Below, in pieces: positions 13,353 to 22,529 of a DNA stretch of 64,000 nt. Under the pieces are notes generated by a model. It saw nothing but the letters and a program-made list of their open reading frames with translations. It was not told the DNA's origin and ran no database searches. The stretch is taken from NCBI RefSeq assembly GCF_019443445.1, contig NZ_CP080378.1:1054001-1118000 (forward strand), read 5' to 3'. The position numbers and the translations under genes are program-made. How positions within the stretch are numbered: the first letter of the stretch is position 1; each line of letters begins with the position of its first letter. The stretch comes from Massilia sp. PAMC28688 (GTDB lineage: Bacteria; Pseudomonadota; Gammaproteobacteria; Burkholderiales; Burkholderiaceae_D).

Positions 13353-14468
13353 ATGAAAAAAATCGCCTTTTCCGGCACGCTGGACCCGATCACCAATGGC
13401 CACATGTGGGTGATCGGTGAAGCCCGTGAGCTGGCCGATGAAGTGGTGGTCTTCATTTCGGAAAACGCCTCCAAGCGGCCGCAGTTCACGGCGGACCGGC
13501 GCAAGGAAATTATCGAAAGCAGCGTGGCGGCCGTGGGCTGGGACAACGTGAGCGTGATGATCGTGCGCGGCGACTACACGGCGCGCGCGGCCAAGCGCCA
13601 CGGCATCAACTTTCTCATCCGCGGCATCCGCAACACCACCGACTTCGACTACGAAAACCTGCTGCAGCAGGCCAACGTGGACGTCCTGCACGGCTCCAAG
13701 ACCCTGTTCGTGATGCCGCCGCGCGACCTGGGCTCGGTCAGCTCGAGTTTCGTGCGCGGCCTGCAGGGCCCCGTGGGCTGGCACTGGACCACGGCGCGCT
13801 TCATGCCGGCGCCGGCCTACCGCGCCTGGATCCTGGACTGGCTGCGCAACGAGTGGGATTCGCTCTGGCCGCAAGGCCACAGCACGGCCGGTGAATGGTT
13901 CGAGCGCCTGACCGGCGCCGACGGCTACGATGGGCCGTCCCGGGCCTATCACAATCTCGACCACCTGGTTCACGGCCTGTCGGAGTTGCGCGCCTGGGCC
14001 GCCAACACCGGTGCCAGCGCCGCCGACACCGCGGCACTGAAGAAGGCGTTCTGGTTTCACGATGCCGTCTATGGCGGCAGCATCGACGGCGTATCGAACG
14101 AGGAACAGAGCGCGCGCCTGTGGATCGCCAGCGCGCTCGACGACGGCGCCGCGCGCGACGACGTGACGGCCCTGATCCGCACCACCGAGCATGCGCGTCC
14201 CGCCGCGCCGGCCCACCGCCTCTCCAGCGCCATGATGAGCGCCGACCTGGCCATCTTTGGCCAGCCGGAGGATGTCTACGACAACTACGCGCGCTCGGTG
14301 CGGGTGGAATACGCGCATGTGGATGAAGCGAGCTACCGCGCCGGGCGCGCCAATATCCTGCGCCACTTCCTGGGCCTGCGCACGTTGTACGCCGATCCTT
14401 ACTTCGCCGACTTGTACGACGAGCAGGCGCGCGCGAACCTGCAGCGCGAGCTGGCCACGCTGGCATAA
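13353..14468 (+). CDS. Fusion of CoaD-like phosphopantetheine adenylyltransferase and an HD-superfamily domain
   Basis: This 371-residue protein joins two domains. Residues 1-140 match CoaD: GTLDPITNGH at 8-17 (Thr9 and His17 in place of the catalytic pair), Lys41 in SKRPQF, the loop IRGIRNTTDFDYE with Arg90 and Arg93, and VSSSFVRGL near 129-137. CoaD makes dephospho-CoA from 4'-phosphopantetheine and ATP. Residues from about 170 resemble the predicted metal-dependent HD phosphohydrolases (COG4339 type): YHNLDH at 199-204, FWFHDAVYGG with His236-Asp237, and a later Asp298 in MSADLAIFG. The start is set by GGAG seven bases before the ATG. A normal CoaD is about 160 residues, so the HD half is an addition. 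The reaction of the second domain is unknown. Confidence 0.85.
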   Translation: MKKIAFSGTLDPITNGHMWVIGEARELADEVVVFISENASKRPQFTADRRKEIIESSVAAVGWDNVSVMIVRGDYTARAAKRHGINFLIRGIRNTTDFDYENLLQQANVDVLHGSKTLFVMPPRDLGSVSSSFVRGLQGPVGWHWTTARFMPAPAYRAWILDWLRNEWDSLWPQGHSTAGEWFERLTGADGYDGPSRAYHNLDHLVHGLSELRAWAANTGASAADTAALKKAFWFHDAVYGGSIDGVSNEEQSARLWIASALDDGAARDDVTALIRTTEHARPAAPAHRLSSAMMSADLAIFGQPEDVYDNYARSVRVEYAHVDEASYRAGRANILRHFLGLRTLYADPYFADLYDEQARANLQRELATLA

Positions 14469-14473
14469 AAAAA

Positions 14474-14507
14474 CGCGCCATCCGGCGAGGAAGGCGCGCT
14501 CTCTTTT
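14474..14507. terminator. Bidirectional rho-independent terminator between the CoaD-HD gene and topB
   Basis: CGCGCC (14474-14479) pairs with GGCGCG (14493-14498). A run of A precedes it and a T-rich run follows, so it can stop transcription from both converging genes. Confidence 0.7.
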
Positions 14508-14542
14508 ACTACGGCGTGGCGTGTGAGCGTAGTTGTGTGAGC

Positions 14543-17215
14543 TTACTTCTTTGGCGCCGCCTTCTTCGCAGGTGCCTTTTTTGCAGCGGCTTTTTTGGCC
14601 GGTGCTTTTTTCGCCGCCGCCTTTTTGGCCGGCGCCTTCGCTGCCGCCTTGGCAGGCGCCGCTTCTTCGCCTTCCACCGTTTCGGCTACCGGCGCGGCTA
14701 CCGGCGCGGCCTTGCCCTTGGCGGGCGCTTTTGCCTTGCGCTCTTCAAACTCGAAACTGATCTTGCCATCCTTGCCCTTGACCAGGAAGGCCTTGAACGG
14801 ACGGCGCGTGCGCTGCGATACAAAGCCCGGCAGCAGGTCGGTCTTGCCTTCAACCAGCAGCTTGGTCATCTGCTCGGGCAGGATTTCCTGCTGCAGGATG
14901 ATGCGGCCGCTGCGGAAGTCGCATGTCTTGGGCTTGGCCACGCTGTGTTCACACACGTAGGCCAGGCCCATCTCGTACACGCCGCCGCTGCACTTGGGGC
15001 ATGGTCCGAGCGCGGTCTGGCCGGTAAAGTCGACGCCTTCGCCGTCTTCGCCACCTTCGTCATTCTGGCCAAAATCGAATTCGAGTTTGCAGTTCTTGAT
15101 CTCTTCGTCCCGCACGATGCGCAGGATGGCCGCGAACGGACGGCCCATCTTGGAGCGGAAGCCCTGCATCGGGCCGATGGTGCGGTTGGCCAGCAGCTCT
15201 TCGACTTCAGCAATCTCGAACTGGCGGCTGCCCGGCGTCTTGCTCATGTTGAATTCGCACTTGGTGCAGGCAAAACGGCGGTAGTTTTCCTTGACCACGC
15301 CGCCGCAGTTGGGGCATGGCGTCTTGAGCGTGTGATAGTCGCCCGGAATGGTGTCGTTGTTGTATTCCTTGGCGCGCTTGACGATGATCTGGGTCATCTT
15401 TTCGATCTCGCGCATGAATTCTTCGCGTGAGATCTTGCCCTTTTCCATCTGCGAGAGCTTGTATTCCCACTCGCCGGTCAATTCCGGCGCCGTCAGTTCG
15501 TTCACGCCCAGGCCGCGCAGCAGCGTCATGAGCTGCGACGCTTTCGCCGTCGGCATCAGTTCGCGCCCTTCGCGCAGCAGGTAGCGCTCGCCCAGCAAGC
15601 CTTCGATGATGGCGGCGCGGGTCGCCGGCGTGCCCAGGCCCTTGCCGGCCATGGCGTCGCGCAGCTCGTCGTCGTCAATGAGCTTGCCGGCGCCTTCCAT
15701 GGCCGAGAGCAGCGTCGCTTCCGTGTAGCGTGCGGGCGGCTTGGTGACCAGGCCATTGGCCGTGACTTTTTCGGTATGGACCTTCTCGCCCTTGGCCACC
15801 GGGACCAGGTTGCCGCCCGTGTTGTCGTCCTTGTCGCTGTCGGTCGACGCTTCCTTGCCGTAGATGGCGAGCCAGCCCGGGTTGGTCATGACCTTGCCTT
15901 CGGTCTTGAACTGGTGGCCCGACACTTCGGTAAAGCGCGTGGTGACCTGGAACTCCGCAGGCGGGAAGAACACTGCCATGAAGCGGCGCGTCACCAGGTC
16001 ATACAGCTTTTGCTCCGGTTCCGACAGGTTCTTGGGCGCCAGCGTGGTCGGGATGATGGCAAAGTGGTCCGAGATCTTGGCATTGTCGAAGATGCGCTTG
16101 TTCGGCTTGACCCAGCCCTTGTCAGTGATCTGCTTGGCGAACTGGTGGTAGTTGTTGTTCTCCGCCAGCGACAGCATGGTTTCCTTGACGGTAGCAATGT
16201 AGTCTTCCGGCAGATGGCGCGAGTCGGTACGCGGATAGGTCAGCACCTTGTGCTTTTCGTACAGCGCCTGCGCCAGGCCGAGCGTGTTCTTGGCCGAAAA
16301 GCCGAAGCGGCCATTGGCCTCGCGCTGCAAACTGGTGAGGTCGAACAGGGCCGGCGCCATCGAGGTGGTGGGCTTGGATTCTTCCGTCACATTGCCGGGA
16401 CGGCCCTTGCAGGCCATGGCGATGGTGTCGGCCGCGGCGCGGCTCCACAGGCGTTCGGCGCGCTTTTCCGGATCGTTCTCATCCTTCTTGAAGGACTGGT
16501 CCAGCCAGCGGCCTTCATACACGCCGGCGGCGCACACGAATTCGGCCCGCACTTCCCAGTAGTCGCGCGGGACGAAGCGCTTGATCTTGTCTTCGCGCTC
16601 GACCACGATCGACAGGGTCGGCGTTTGCACGCGGCCCACGGTGGTCAGGTAAAAGCCGCCCTCTTTCGAATTGAACGCGGTCATGGCGCGGGTGCCGTTG
16701 ATGCCGATGAGCCAGTCGGCCTCGGAGCGGCAGCGCGCGGCGTCGGCCAGCGGCAGCATCTCTTCATCGCTGCGCAGCTGCTTGAAGCCTTCGCGGATCG
16801 CGCCCGGCGTCATCGACTGCAGCCACAGTCGCTTGACCGGCTGCTTGGCCTTGGCGTTTTGCGCGATCAGGCGGAAAATGAGTTCACCTTCGCGGCCCGC
16901 GTCGCATGCGTTGATCAGCTGCGAGACATCCTTGCGCTTGATGAGCTTGTTGAGCACCTTCAGGCGCGCCTCGGTCTTGGCGATCGGGTTCAGTGCAAAG
17001 TACGGCGGAATCATGGGCAGGTGGGCAAAGCTCCACTTGCCGCGCTTGACGTCGTGCTCTTCCGGCACCGCGATTTCCAGCAGGTGGCCCACAGCGGACG
17101 AGAGGACGTATTCGTCGGACTCGAAATACTCATCGTGCTTGGTGAAGCCGCCCAGCGTCTTGGCGATATCGTTCGCGACGGAGGGCTTCTCGGCGATGAT
17201 GAGGGTTTTGGTCAT
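14543..17215 (-). CDS. topB: DNA topoisomerase III with zinc fingers and a lysine/alanine-rich tail
   Basis: This 890-residue type IA topoisomerase relaxes and decatenates DNA through a transient 5'-phosphotyrosyl link. The Toprim domain starts at residue 1 (LIIAEKPSVA) and includes DAGREGELIF; the active tyrosine is Tyr327 in LTYPRTDSR. After the core come two cysteine clusters of zinc-finger type (CPNC...CTKC and CPKC...C), a repeated C-terminal module around RPFKAFLVKG, and a final tail of about 55 residues of AAAKK/APAKK repeats like a histone H1 tail. The start at 17215 is chosen because topoisomerase homology begins there and GAGA precedes it; the open frame upstream shows none. It lies downstream of smg and dprA on the same strand. 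Confidence 0.93.
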   Translation of the reverse strand: MTKTLIIAEKPSVANDIAKTLGGFTKHDEYFESDEYVLSSAVGHLLEIAVPEEHDVKRGKWSFAHLPMIPPYFALNPIAKTEARLKVLNKLIKRKDVSQLINACDAGREGELIFRLIAQNAKAKQPVKRLWLQSMTPGAIREGFKQLRSDEEMLPLADAARCRSEADWLIGINGTRAMTAFNSKEGGFYLTTVGRVQTPTLSIVVEREDKIKRFVPRDYWEVRAEFVCAAGVYEGRWLDQSFKKDENDPEKRAERLWSRAAADTIAMACKGRPGNVTEESKPTTSMAPALFDLTSLQREANGRFGFSAKNTLGLAQALYEKHKVLTYPRTDSRHLPEDYIATVKETMLSLAENNNYHQFAKQITDKGWVKPNKRIFDNAKISDHFAIIPTTLAPKNLSEPEQKLYDLVTRRFMAVFFPPAEFQVTTRFTEVSGHQFKTEGKVMTNPGWLAIYGKEASTDSDKDDNTGGNLVPVAKGEKVHTEKVTANGLVTKPPARYTEATLLSAMEGAGKLIDDDELRDAMAGKGLGTPATRAAIIEGLLGERYLLREGRELMPTAKASQLMTLLRGLGVNELTAPELTGEWEYKLSQMEKGKISREEFMREIEKMTQIIVKRAKEYNNDTIPGDYHTLKTPCPNCGGVVKENYRRFACTKCEFNMSKTPGSRQFEIAEVEELLANRTIGPMQGFRSKMGRPFAAILRIVRDEEIKNCKLEFDFGQNDEGGEDGEGVDFTGQTALGPCPKCSGGVYEMGLAYVCEHSVAKPKTCDFRSGRIILQQEILPEQMTKLLVEGKTDLLPGFVSQRTRRPFKAFLVKGKDGKISFEFEERKAKAPAKGKAAPVAAPVAETVEGEEAAPAKAAAKAPAKKAAAKKAPAKKAAAKKAPAKKAAPKK

Positions 17216-17487
17216 AGGGTTCTCGTCGTACTTATAGTAGTGGTTCGGCACGCGCATCATACATGCTCGTGCGCAGGCGCCATTGATTTCGGCTAGGCAC
17301 GTGGCCATCCTGATTCACGAATTGTAACAATCCGCTTGCGCGGCCAATGATAAGCGGGTTGCCGGGAAAACCGCAAGTGGCCGATGCACACACGTGTATA
17401 CAATCAGCGAAACGGGGCGCTGGCACGCCCGTTTGCGTTGTTTCTACAGGGAAGAGGGGAAAAAGTGCCACGGCGGGCACGGCCGGC

Positions 17488-17952
17488 TCAGTGCAGCAGG
17501 CGCGGGGCCTGTTCATCGTCGGAGCCGAACAGGTCGTCGAACATGAGTGCGTCCGGTTCCTTGCCCTGGCTCCAGAGCAGCATGAGCACGATGATCTTGA
17601 GCTTGCCCAGTCCCACGGGCGACTCTTCCAGCGCCAGCGCCCGCTCGATGACGATTTCGCGCTGCACGGGCGTGAGCACCTTGGCGCTTTCGAGAAACTG
17701 GATGAAGCCGACGGCGGGCGTGCCGAGCGCGTCGTATTCCTGTTCCACGTAGAAGCGGGTACCGGAGGAAGCAAAGGCGGCGCCGGTGTCGGCACCGGCC
17801 ATTTCCGTGAGGTCGCTCAGCCAGACGATGGCTTCGGAAATTTCTTCCTCATCGAAGCCGACGGCCGACAGTTTACGGGCGAGCGCTTCCGGCTCCGGAC
17901 AGGCGTCAGGACGGTAGTACGTCTCGTACAGGTAGACCAGGATATCAAACAT
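17488..17952 (-). CDS. smg: Smg family protein (DUF494)
   Basis: This 154-residue acidic protein begins [13 protein letters not shown], the hallmark start of the Smg/DUF494 family, and has the family length. The biochemical role of Smg is not known; the name comes from its position near dprA and def in Escherichia coli. Here it sits 53 bp downstream of dprA and upstream of topB, all on the minus strand, which is the usual order in betaproteobacteria. The 270 bp between smg and topB holds no gene that I can see. It probably contains the topB leader, because the distance is much larger than elsewhere in this cluster. Confidence 0.9.
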   Translation of the reverse strand: MFDILVYLYETYYRPDACPEPEALARKLSAVGFDEEEISEAIVWLSDLTEMAGADTGAAFASSGTRFYVEQEYDALGTPAVGFIQFLESAKVLTPVQREIVIERALALEESPVGLGKLKIIVLMLLWSQGKEPDALMFDDLFGSDDEQAPRLLH

Positions 17953-18005
17953 GGCTCTACTCTATCAGTTAAGCTCGTTTTAACACAAGCCCTGTACGCC
18001 CCGCC

Positions 18006-19127
18006 TCATCGATTGATGCGCTGGAACAATCCGCCAGGCAACCGTTCTATCTTCCCGCACATTTCCAGGGCCAGCAGGCGGGTGGCCAGCGCTGCCGGGC
18101 CCATGCCCGGCAGCGCGGCCAGGGTATCGCCATCCACGGGGCCGTACCCCATGGCGTCGAGCAATTCATCGTGGCCCTGTGTCCCATGCCCGAACAGCGG
18201 CCCCGCCACGGCCCCCTGCTCCAGGTGCAGTTCCACCAGCACATCCCAGGCGCACTCGACCAGCTTGGCGCCCTCCTTGATCAGGTAATGGCAACCCTTG
18301 GCCAGGGGCGAATGGATGGAGCCGGGAATGGCAAAGATATCCCTGCCCTGCTCATTGCCCACCCGCGCCGTGATCAGGGAGCCGGACCCGGCCGCCGCTT
18401 CCACCACCAGCACCCCGCGCGACAGGCCGCTGATGATGCGGTTACGGCGGGGGAAATTGGCGCTCGCCGGCGGCGTGCCAAGTGAGTACTCGCTGACGAT
18501 GCAGCCCTTGGCAGCAATGGCGTGGGCAAGCGCCCGGTTGCGCGCCGGGTAGATGCGGTCGGCGCCGGTGCCGATCACGGCAATGGTGGCGCCGGCGCCG
18601 GCCAGGCCCCCTTCGTGGGCAGCCGCGTCGATGCCGGCCGCCAGGCCCGACACGATGGTCAGGCCCGCCTCGCTCAGGGCCTGGGCAAAGGCGCGCGCAT
18701 TGATCAATCCCTGCTGGGTGGCATTGCGGCTGCCGACCATGGCCAGGCACTGGTTGGCCAGCAATTCGGTGCGGCCAATACAATACAGCAGGAGGGGACG
18801 ATCGGAGAGCTGCCTGAGGGTCGCCGGATAGCGCGCGTCGTCCATGGGAATGATGGCATGCCCGGGCATCTGCGCCCATGCCAGGGCGGCATCGATGGCA
18901 GCGGCCAGCTCGGCCGATGGCGGGGCGTGCAGGGTGCGCGCTTTATTACGGGAAATGACGCCCGCCAGCTCGTCGACACTGGCGGCCAGCACGGCATGCG
19001 GGGTGGCGAACCGGTCGATCAGGTCCCTGACCGAGGTCCCTCCCACGCCCGGGGTCAGTTCCAGGCGCAGCCAGTGGGCCAGGGCGTCTGCCGGGCCGGC
19101 TCGGGGGGAGGGTTCCGTGGCTTGCAC
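18006..19127 (-). CDS. dprA: DNA processing protein DprA
   Basis: This 373-residue protein protects incoming single-stranded DNA in natural transformation and loads RecA onto it. It has an N-terminal helical DNA-binding-like region, the Rossmann-type core with MVGSRNATQQG near residues 130-140 and SGLAAGIDAAAH near 160-171, the conserved NFPRRNRIISGLS, and a C-terminal winged-helix-like domain after about residue 300. The length is normal for the family. It starts 8 bp after the end of the LysM gene, so the two are probably co-transcribed. Presence of an intact dprA fits competence or general recombination functions, but no other competence genes lie in the window. Confidence 0.93.
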   Translation of the reverse strand: MQATEPSPRAGPADALAHWLRLELTPGVGGTSVRDLIDRFATPHAVLAASVDELAGVISRNKARTLHAPPSAELAAAIDAALAWAQMPGHAIIPMDDARYPATLRQLSDRPLLLYCIGRTELLANQCLAMVGSRNATQQGLINARAFAQALSEAGLTIVSGLAAGIDAAAHEGGLAGAGATIAVIGTGADRIYPARNRALAHAIAAKGCIVSEYSLGTPPASANFPRRNRIISGLSRGVLVVEAAAGSGSLITARVGNEQGRDIFAIPGSIHSPLAKGCHYLIKEGAKLVECAWDVLVELHLEQGAVAGPLFGHGTQGHDELLDAMGYGPVDGDTLAALPGMGPAALATRLLALEMCGKIERLPGGLFQRINR

Positions 19128-19135
19128 GGTGGAAT

Positions 19136-20251
19136 TTACTCCGGTGACTTGACGACGTCGCCAACTTCCACTGGCTGGGTCGACTGCATGATCAATCCAT
19201 ACGAGACATTCGGGAACACGCGGAAAATGAACAAGGTGCCCGATTCTTCGTCCGGCAGCTTGATCGTGGGGCGGCGCCCGAAATGATTCGCCTTCGCCGT
19301 GCGGTCTTCCACGGTTCTGCCCAAAGTGTACAGCTGCATGACGGCGCCGACATCGAGTCCGTCAAGTGCACCGCGATTAATGCTCACCACCTGATTCTGG
19401 CCGGCATATTTCACACCCGAATAGACGCCGGCAACATTGCCCTCGACCGATTCCAGCGGCGGATGCGGCATATAGTTCTGCAAGGCCGTCGGCGGCTGGG
19501 GCACCAGCTGGTCGCCCACGCCAATTTCCTGCACCGATGACGCCAGCACGAAGGTATGGATGTCGCTCCCAGCCTTGGCTTCCGCATGCAGCTTGACCGA
19601 ACCGAGGTACACCGCCTCGTAAGCGAGCAGCTTGTCGGTCTTGGGATCCTTGAGCGGCGTGCCCGGACGGAACACCTGGAACGAGCTGACGCCGTTCAGG
19701 TCGCCGCGCACATAGGCCTTGTCATCCTTGCCCAGGAAGACCTTGCCCTCTTGCCCGGCCACGATGCGGGGCGCCTTCTCCAGCTCGTTGGCGCTGATGA
19801 TCAAGGGACGGGTCAGGAAAGGCTCGATCAGTTCGGACGGAATCGAGGAAATGGCATCGCTGCCCAGACCTTCATTGCGGATCTGGGGCGACAGGCGCAC
19901 CGTGCCATTGGGCCCGGCCATGCCGCTGCCCGAACCGGGCTTGTTGAGCGACAGGCGGCCGGTGGCGCGGTCAAAGTAGACGATCTGGCCCGGATAGATC
20001 CAGTGCGGATTCTTGATCTCTGCCTTGTTCAAGCCCCACACCTGGGGCCAGCACCATGGATGCGCCAGGAACTTGCCGGAAATATCCCATAAGGTATCGC
20101 CCTTGACGACCACGTGCTGGTCCGGTGCATTGGGCTTGAATTCGCAGCTGCGGCGCTCGGCGGCGCCGGCGGCTTGCACGGGAGTGGCGAGAACGCCGGC
20201 GAATAGCGCTGCAACTGCAAGGCGGGCGCTGACTGTGCTAAAATTTTTCAT
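19136..20251 (-). CDS. Exported LysM domain protein upstream of dprA
   Basis: This 371-residue protein has a signal peptide (residues about 1-28, ending ATPVQAAGA) and one LysM domain near residues 45-95, with VVKGDTLWDIS at its start and an IYPGQIVYF end. LysM domains bind peptidoglycan N-acetylglucosamine. The remaining 270 residues have no catalytic motif that I recognise; a similar uncharacterised LysM protein precedes dprA in many betaproteobacteria. It is divergent from def, with 281 bp between the starts. A role in envelope maintenance is reasonable from the domain but is inference. The start ATG follows a weak purine stretch and begins a convincing signal peptide. Confidence 0.88.
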   Translation of the reverse strand: MKNFSTVSARLAVAALFAGVLATPVQAAGAAERRSCEFKPNAPDQHVVVKGDTLWDISGKFLAHPWCWPQVWGLNKAEIKNPHWIYPGQIVYFDRATGRLSLNKPGSGSGMAGPNGTVRLSPQIRNEGLGSDAISSIPSELIEPFLTRPLIISANELEKAPRIVAGQEGKVFLGKDDKAYVRGDLNGVSSFQVFRPGTPLKDPKTDKLLAYEAVYLGSVKLHAEAKAGSDIHTFVLASSVQEIGVGDQLVPQPPTALQNYMPHPPLESVEGNVAGVYSGVKYAGQNQVVSINRGALDGLDVGAVMQLYTLGRTVEDRTAKANHFGRRPTIKLPDEESGTLFIFRVFPNVSYGLIMQSTQPVEVGDVVKSPE

Positions 20252-20441
20252 TGGAGATGTCCGTTAAGTGCGGCATTACACATTATTGCTAGCTGGACTT
20301 ATTACCTGTGCCAGCCAAAGCGCAAGAGACAGCTAGTAACGCTACCCTAACGACAAAAGTGGGGACAAGGCTTGCCGAACTGGATCAAATTCTGCACATA
20401 AATCCTTGAACTAGCAAGAAAAACCGCGCCCCACCTCCCTC

Positions 20442-20470
20442 TTGACCTGTTGTGTTTTTGTTGTTTTATG
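20442..20470 (+). promoter_or_regulatory. Possible sigma70 promoter of def-fmt
   Basis: TTGACC at 20442-20447 is followed after 17 bases by TTTATG at 20465-20470, inside an AT-rich stretch 63 bases before the def start. The -35 is strong and the -10 weak. The rest of the 281-bp divergent region should hold the promoter of the LysM gene on the other strand; no operator was evident. Confidence 0.35.
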
Positions 20471-20532
20471 GCATCTTAAGCACTTGTGCATGAGAAATAA
20501 ACAAACGAATTGTTACCGAGTTAATTAAAATT

Positions 20533-21075
20533 ATGGCAATACTTAATATCCTCCGCTATCCGGATGCGCGTTTGCATAAGGTTGCCAAGCCCGTGACCGA
20601 ATTTGGCGAGCGCATCCATGCGCTCGTGGCCGACATGGCGGAAACCATGTACGAGGCGCCCGGCGTGGGCCTGGCTGCCAGCCAGGTCGACGTGCATGAA
20701 CAGCTGATCGTGGTCGACATTACCGAAACCAAGGATGACTTGCGCGTATTCATCAATCCGCAGATCACCTGGGCCAGCGCCGAAAAGCGCGTCTACGATG
20801 AAGGCTGCCTGTCGGTGCCGGGCGTGTACGATGGCGTGGAGCGCCCGGCCCAGATCCGCGTGAGCGCACTGGACGCCGACGGCAAGCCGTTCGAACTGGA
20901 AGCGGACGAGCTGATGGCCGTGGTCATCCAGCATGAAATGGACCACCTGGCCGGCAAGGTGTTCGTGGAATACCTCTCCCCTCTCAAGCGCAACCGCATC
21001 AAGGCCAAGATGCTCAAGGAAGAACGGGGCATGCAGCGCGAAGCGGCGCTCAAAGCTGCCGGCCGGCGCTACTGA
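20533..21075 (+). CDS. def: Peptide deformylase
   Basis: This 180-residue metalloenzyme removes the formyl group from the N-terminal methionine of new proteins. All three family motifs are present: GVGLAASQ at residues 44-51, EGCLSVPG with metal ligand Cys92, and QHEMDHLAG with ligands His134 and His138 and catalytic Glu135. The length is typical for a type I enzyme. The stop is followed three bases later by the fmt start, so the formylation and deformylation enzymes are made from one transcript. The C-terminal tail is basic ([11 protein letters not shown]). Nothing unusual is seen. Confidence 0.95.
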   Translation: MAILNILRYPDARLHKVAKPVTEFGERIHALVADMAETMYEAPGVGLAASQVDVHEQLIVVDITETKDDLRVFINPQITWASAEKRVYDEGCLSVPGVYDGVERPAQIRVSALDADGKPFELEADELMAVVIQHEMDHLAGKVFVEYLSPLKRNRIKAKMLKEERGMQREAALKAAGRRY

Positions 21076-21078
21076 GGC

Positions 21079-22035
21079 ATGAACGTCGTTTTTGCCGGCA
21101 CGCCCGAGTTTGCCGCGGTGGCCCTGCAGGCGCTGCATCGCGCAGGTTTCGCCATTCCGCTGGTGCTCACCCAGCCCGACCGCCCGGCCGGGCGCGGCAT
21201 GCAGCTGCAGGCATCGGCCGTCAAGCAATACGCCCAGGCCCATGGGATCGAGGTCTTGCAACCCTTGTCGCTGCGGCTCGACAGCAAGGATCCGGAACGT
21301 GCCGCCCAGGCCAAGGCCGCCCACGACCGCCTGCTGGCGCTTGACTATGACGTCATGGTGGTGGCGGCGTACGGCTTGATTTTGCCACGCAGCACGCTCG
21401 ACATCGCTCCCTGCATCAATATCCACGGTTCATTATTGCCACGCTGGCGCGGCGCCGCACCGATCCACCGCGCCATCGAGGCGGGCGACCGCGACACGGG
21501 CGTGACCATCATGGAAATGGAAGAAGGCCTGGACACCGGCCCCATGCTGCTGATGGAACAGGTCCAGATTGGCGAACAGGACACCACCGCCACCCTGCAC
21601 GACCGTCTGGCAGCGCTCGGCGCCGACATGATCGTGCAAGCCTTGCGGCTGCGGGCCGACGGCAAGCTGGCCGCAACAGCCCAGCCGGCCGACGGCGTGA
21701 CCTACGCGGCCAAGATCACCAAGGAAGAAGCGGCGCTCGACTTTACCGCACCGGCGGTGGATATCGGGCGCAAGATCCGCGCCTTTAACCCCTTCCCCGG
21801 CGCCCACGGCCAGGTCAACGGCGTGACGGTCAAGATCTGGGGAGCGCAGGTCGTGGAAGAAAAATCGGCGCACCGGCCCGGCACCATCCTGGCCGCTGAC
21901 GCCCAGGGCGGGATTGTTCTGGCCTGCGGACGGGGCTCCTTGCGCCTGACGGAACTGCAAAAACCCGGAGGCAAGCGCTTGCCTGCTGCCGAGTTCCTCA
22001 AATCATTTCCTCTGGCCGGGCTCAGCTTTCAATAA
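21079..22035 (+). CDS. fmt: Methionyl-tRNA formyltransferase
   Basis: This 318-residue enzyme transfers a formyl group from 10-formyltetrahydrofolate to initiator Met-tRNA. The folate-binding catalytic motif [14 protein letters not shown] is near residues 114-127, preceded by conserved [10 protein letters not shown]. The first 205 residues form the catalytic Rossmann-type domain and the last 105 the tRNA-binding OB-like domain. It starts three bases after def and has the usual length. The gene is followed by a 23-bp gap and then a convergent small gene. Confidence 0.95.
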   Translation: MNVVFAGTPEFAAVALQALHRAGFAIPLVLTQPDRPAGRGMQLQASAVKQYAQAHGIEVLQPLSLRLDSKDPERAAQAKAAHDRLLALDYDVMVVAAYGLILPRSTLDIAPCINIHGSLLPRWRGAAPIHRAIEAGDRDTGVTIMEMEEGLDTGPMLLMEQVQIGEQDTTATLHDRLAALGADMIVQALRLRADGKLAATAQPADGVTYAAKITKEEAALDFTAPAVDIGRKIRAFNPFPGAHGQVNGVTVKIWGAQVVEEKSAHRPGTILAADAQGGIVLACGRGSLRLTELQKPGGKRLPAAEFLKSFPLAGLSFQ

Positions 22036-22058
22036 AAAGCCTGCCCGGCAATTCCCAA

Positions 22059-22295
22059 TTATTCCGCAGCCGCCTTGGCGGCGCGCTGCGCATCCATGTG
22101 GTCGCGCAGGATCTGATTGATCCGGGTCTGGTACCCTGGACCGGCCGACTTGAACCAGTTGAGCATGTCCACATCCAGGCGGATCGTCACGATCTGCTTG
22201 AGCTGCTGATTGCTGCCAGGACGCGCGGTCACGGGAGCGCTATCGTTGCTGGTGGAACCCTGCTCGGGCCAGGTCGCTTGGAACTCGTCATTCAT
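22059..22295 (-). CDS. BrnA-like antitoxin family protein without a BrnT partner
   Basis: This 78-residue protein ends in a ribbon-helix-helix-like region: IVTIRLDVDMLNWFKSAG followed by GYQTRINQILRDHM, the typical pattern of BrnA-family antitoxins (a beta strand with IRLD, then WF and GYQTRIN). BrnA normally neutralises the BrnT ribonuclease and represses the shared operon, with brnT upstream of brnA. The 234 bp upstream on this strand contains no BrnT-like frame and leads into the metH promoter region, so this copy is an orphan. It may act as a small DNA-binding regulator. The first 30 residues are polar and uncharacteristic. Confidence 0.75.
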   Translation of the reverse strand: MNDEFQATWPEQGSTSNDSAPVTARPGSNQQLKQIVTIRLDVDMLNWFKSAGPGYQTRINQILRDHMDAQRAAKAAAE

Positions 22296-22462
22296 AGTTT
22301 CTTCCTCATCATCATGTGTTGCTGCATAAATACAATTGTGATCCGCTCATGTATCGTAAAGATTGCAGGCACGCCGTGATTTGTAACGCTATGTATCAGA
22401 GCGACTGGAAATTACATAAATATACAAAAGAGGGGTCTCCAGAGCATTTATTGCTGTTGACG

Positions 22463-22468
22463 TATAAT
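22463..22468 (+). promoter_or_regulatory. Possible -10 box upstream of metH
   Basis: A perfect TATAAT lies 61 bases before the chosen metH start. No good -35 is visible at the right spacing. I looked for a cobalamin or SAM riboswitch in 22300-22520 and saw no recognisable core. Confidence 0.3.
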
Positions 22469-22529
22469 TTCAGGCCGCCTTCCGGCCCTGCCGGCTGCGC
22501 GCCGCCGACCCGCCCAGATGAAAGACCAC

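Noticed and set aside
17395..17405. Palindromic-looking CGTGTATACA in the smg-topB gap
   Set aside because: It resembles operator sequences of some GntR-type regulators, but only one imperfect copy is present and there is no regulator nearby.
22296..22529. Cobalamin or SAM riboswitch upstream of metH
   Set aside because: Looked for because metH is a common target; no B12-box-like core or paired stems were evident by eye. A covariance-model search would settle it.
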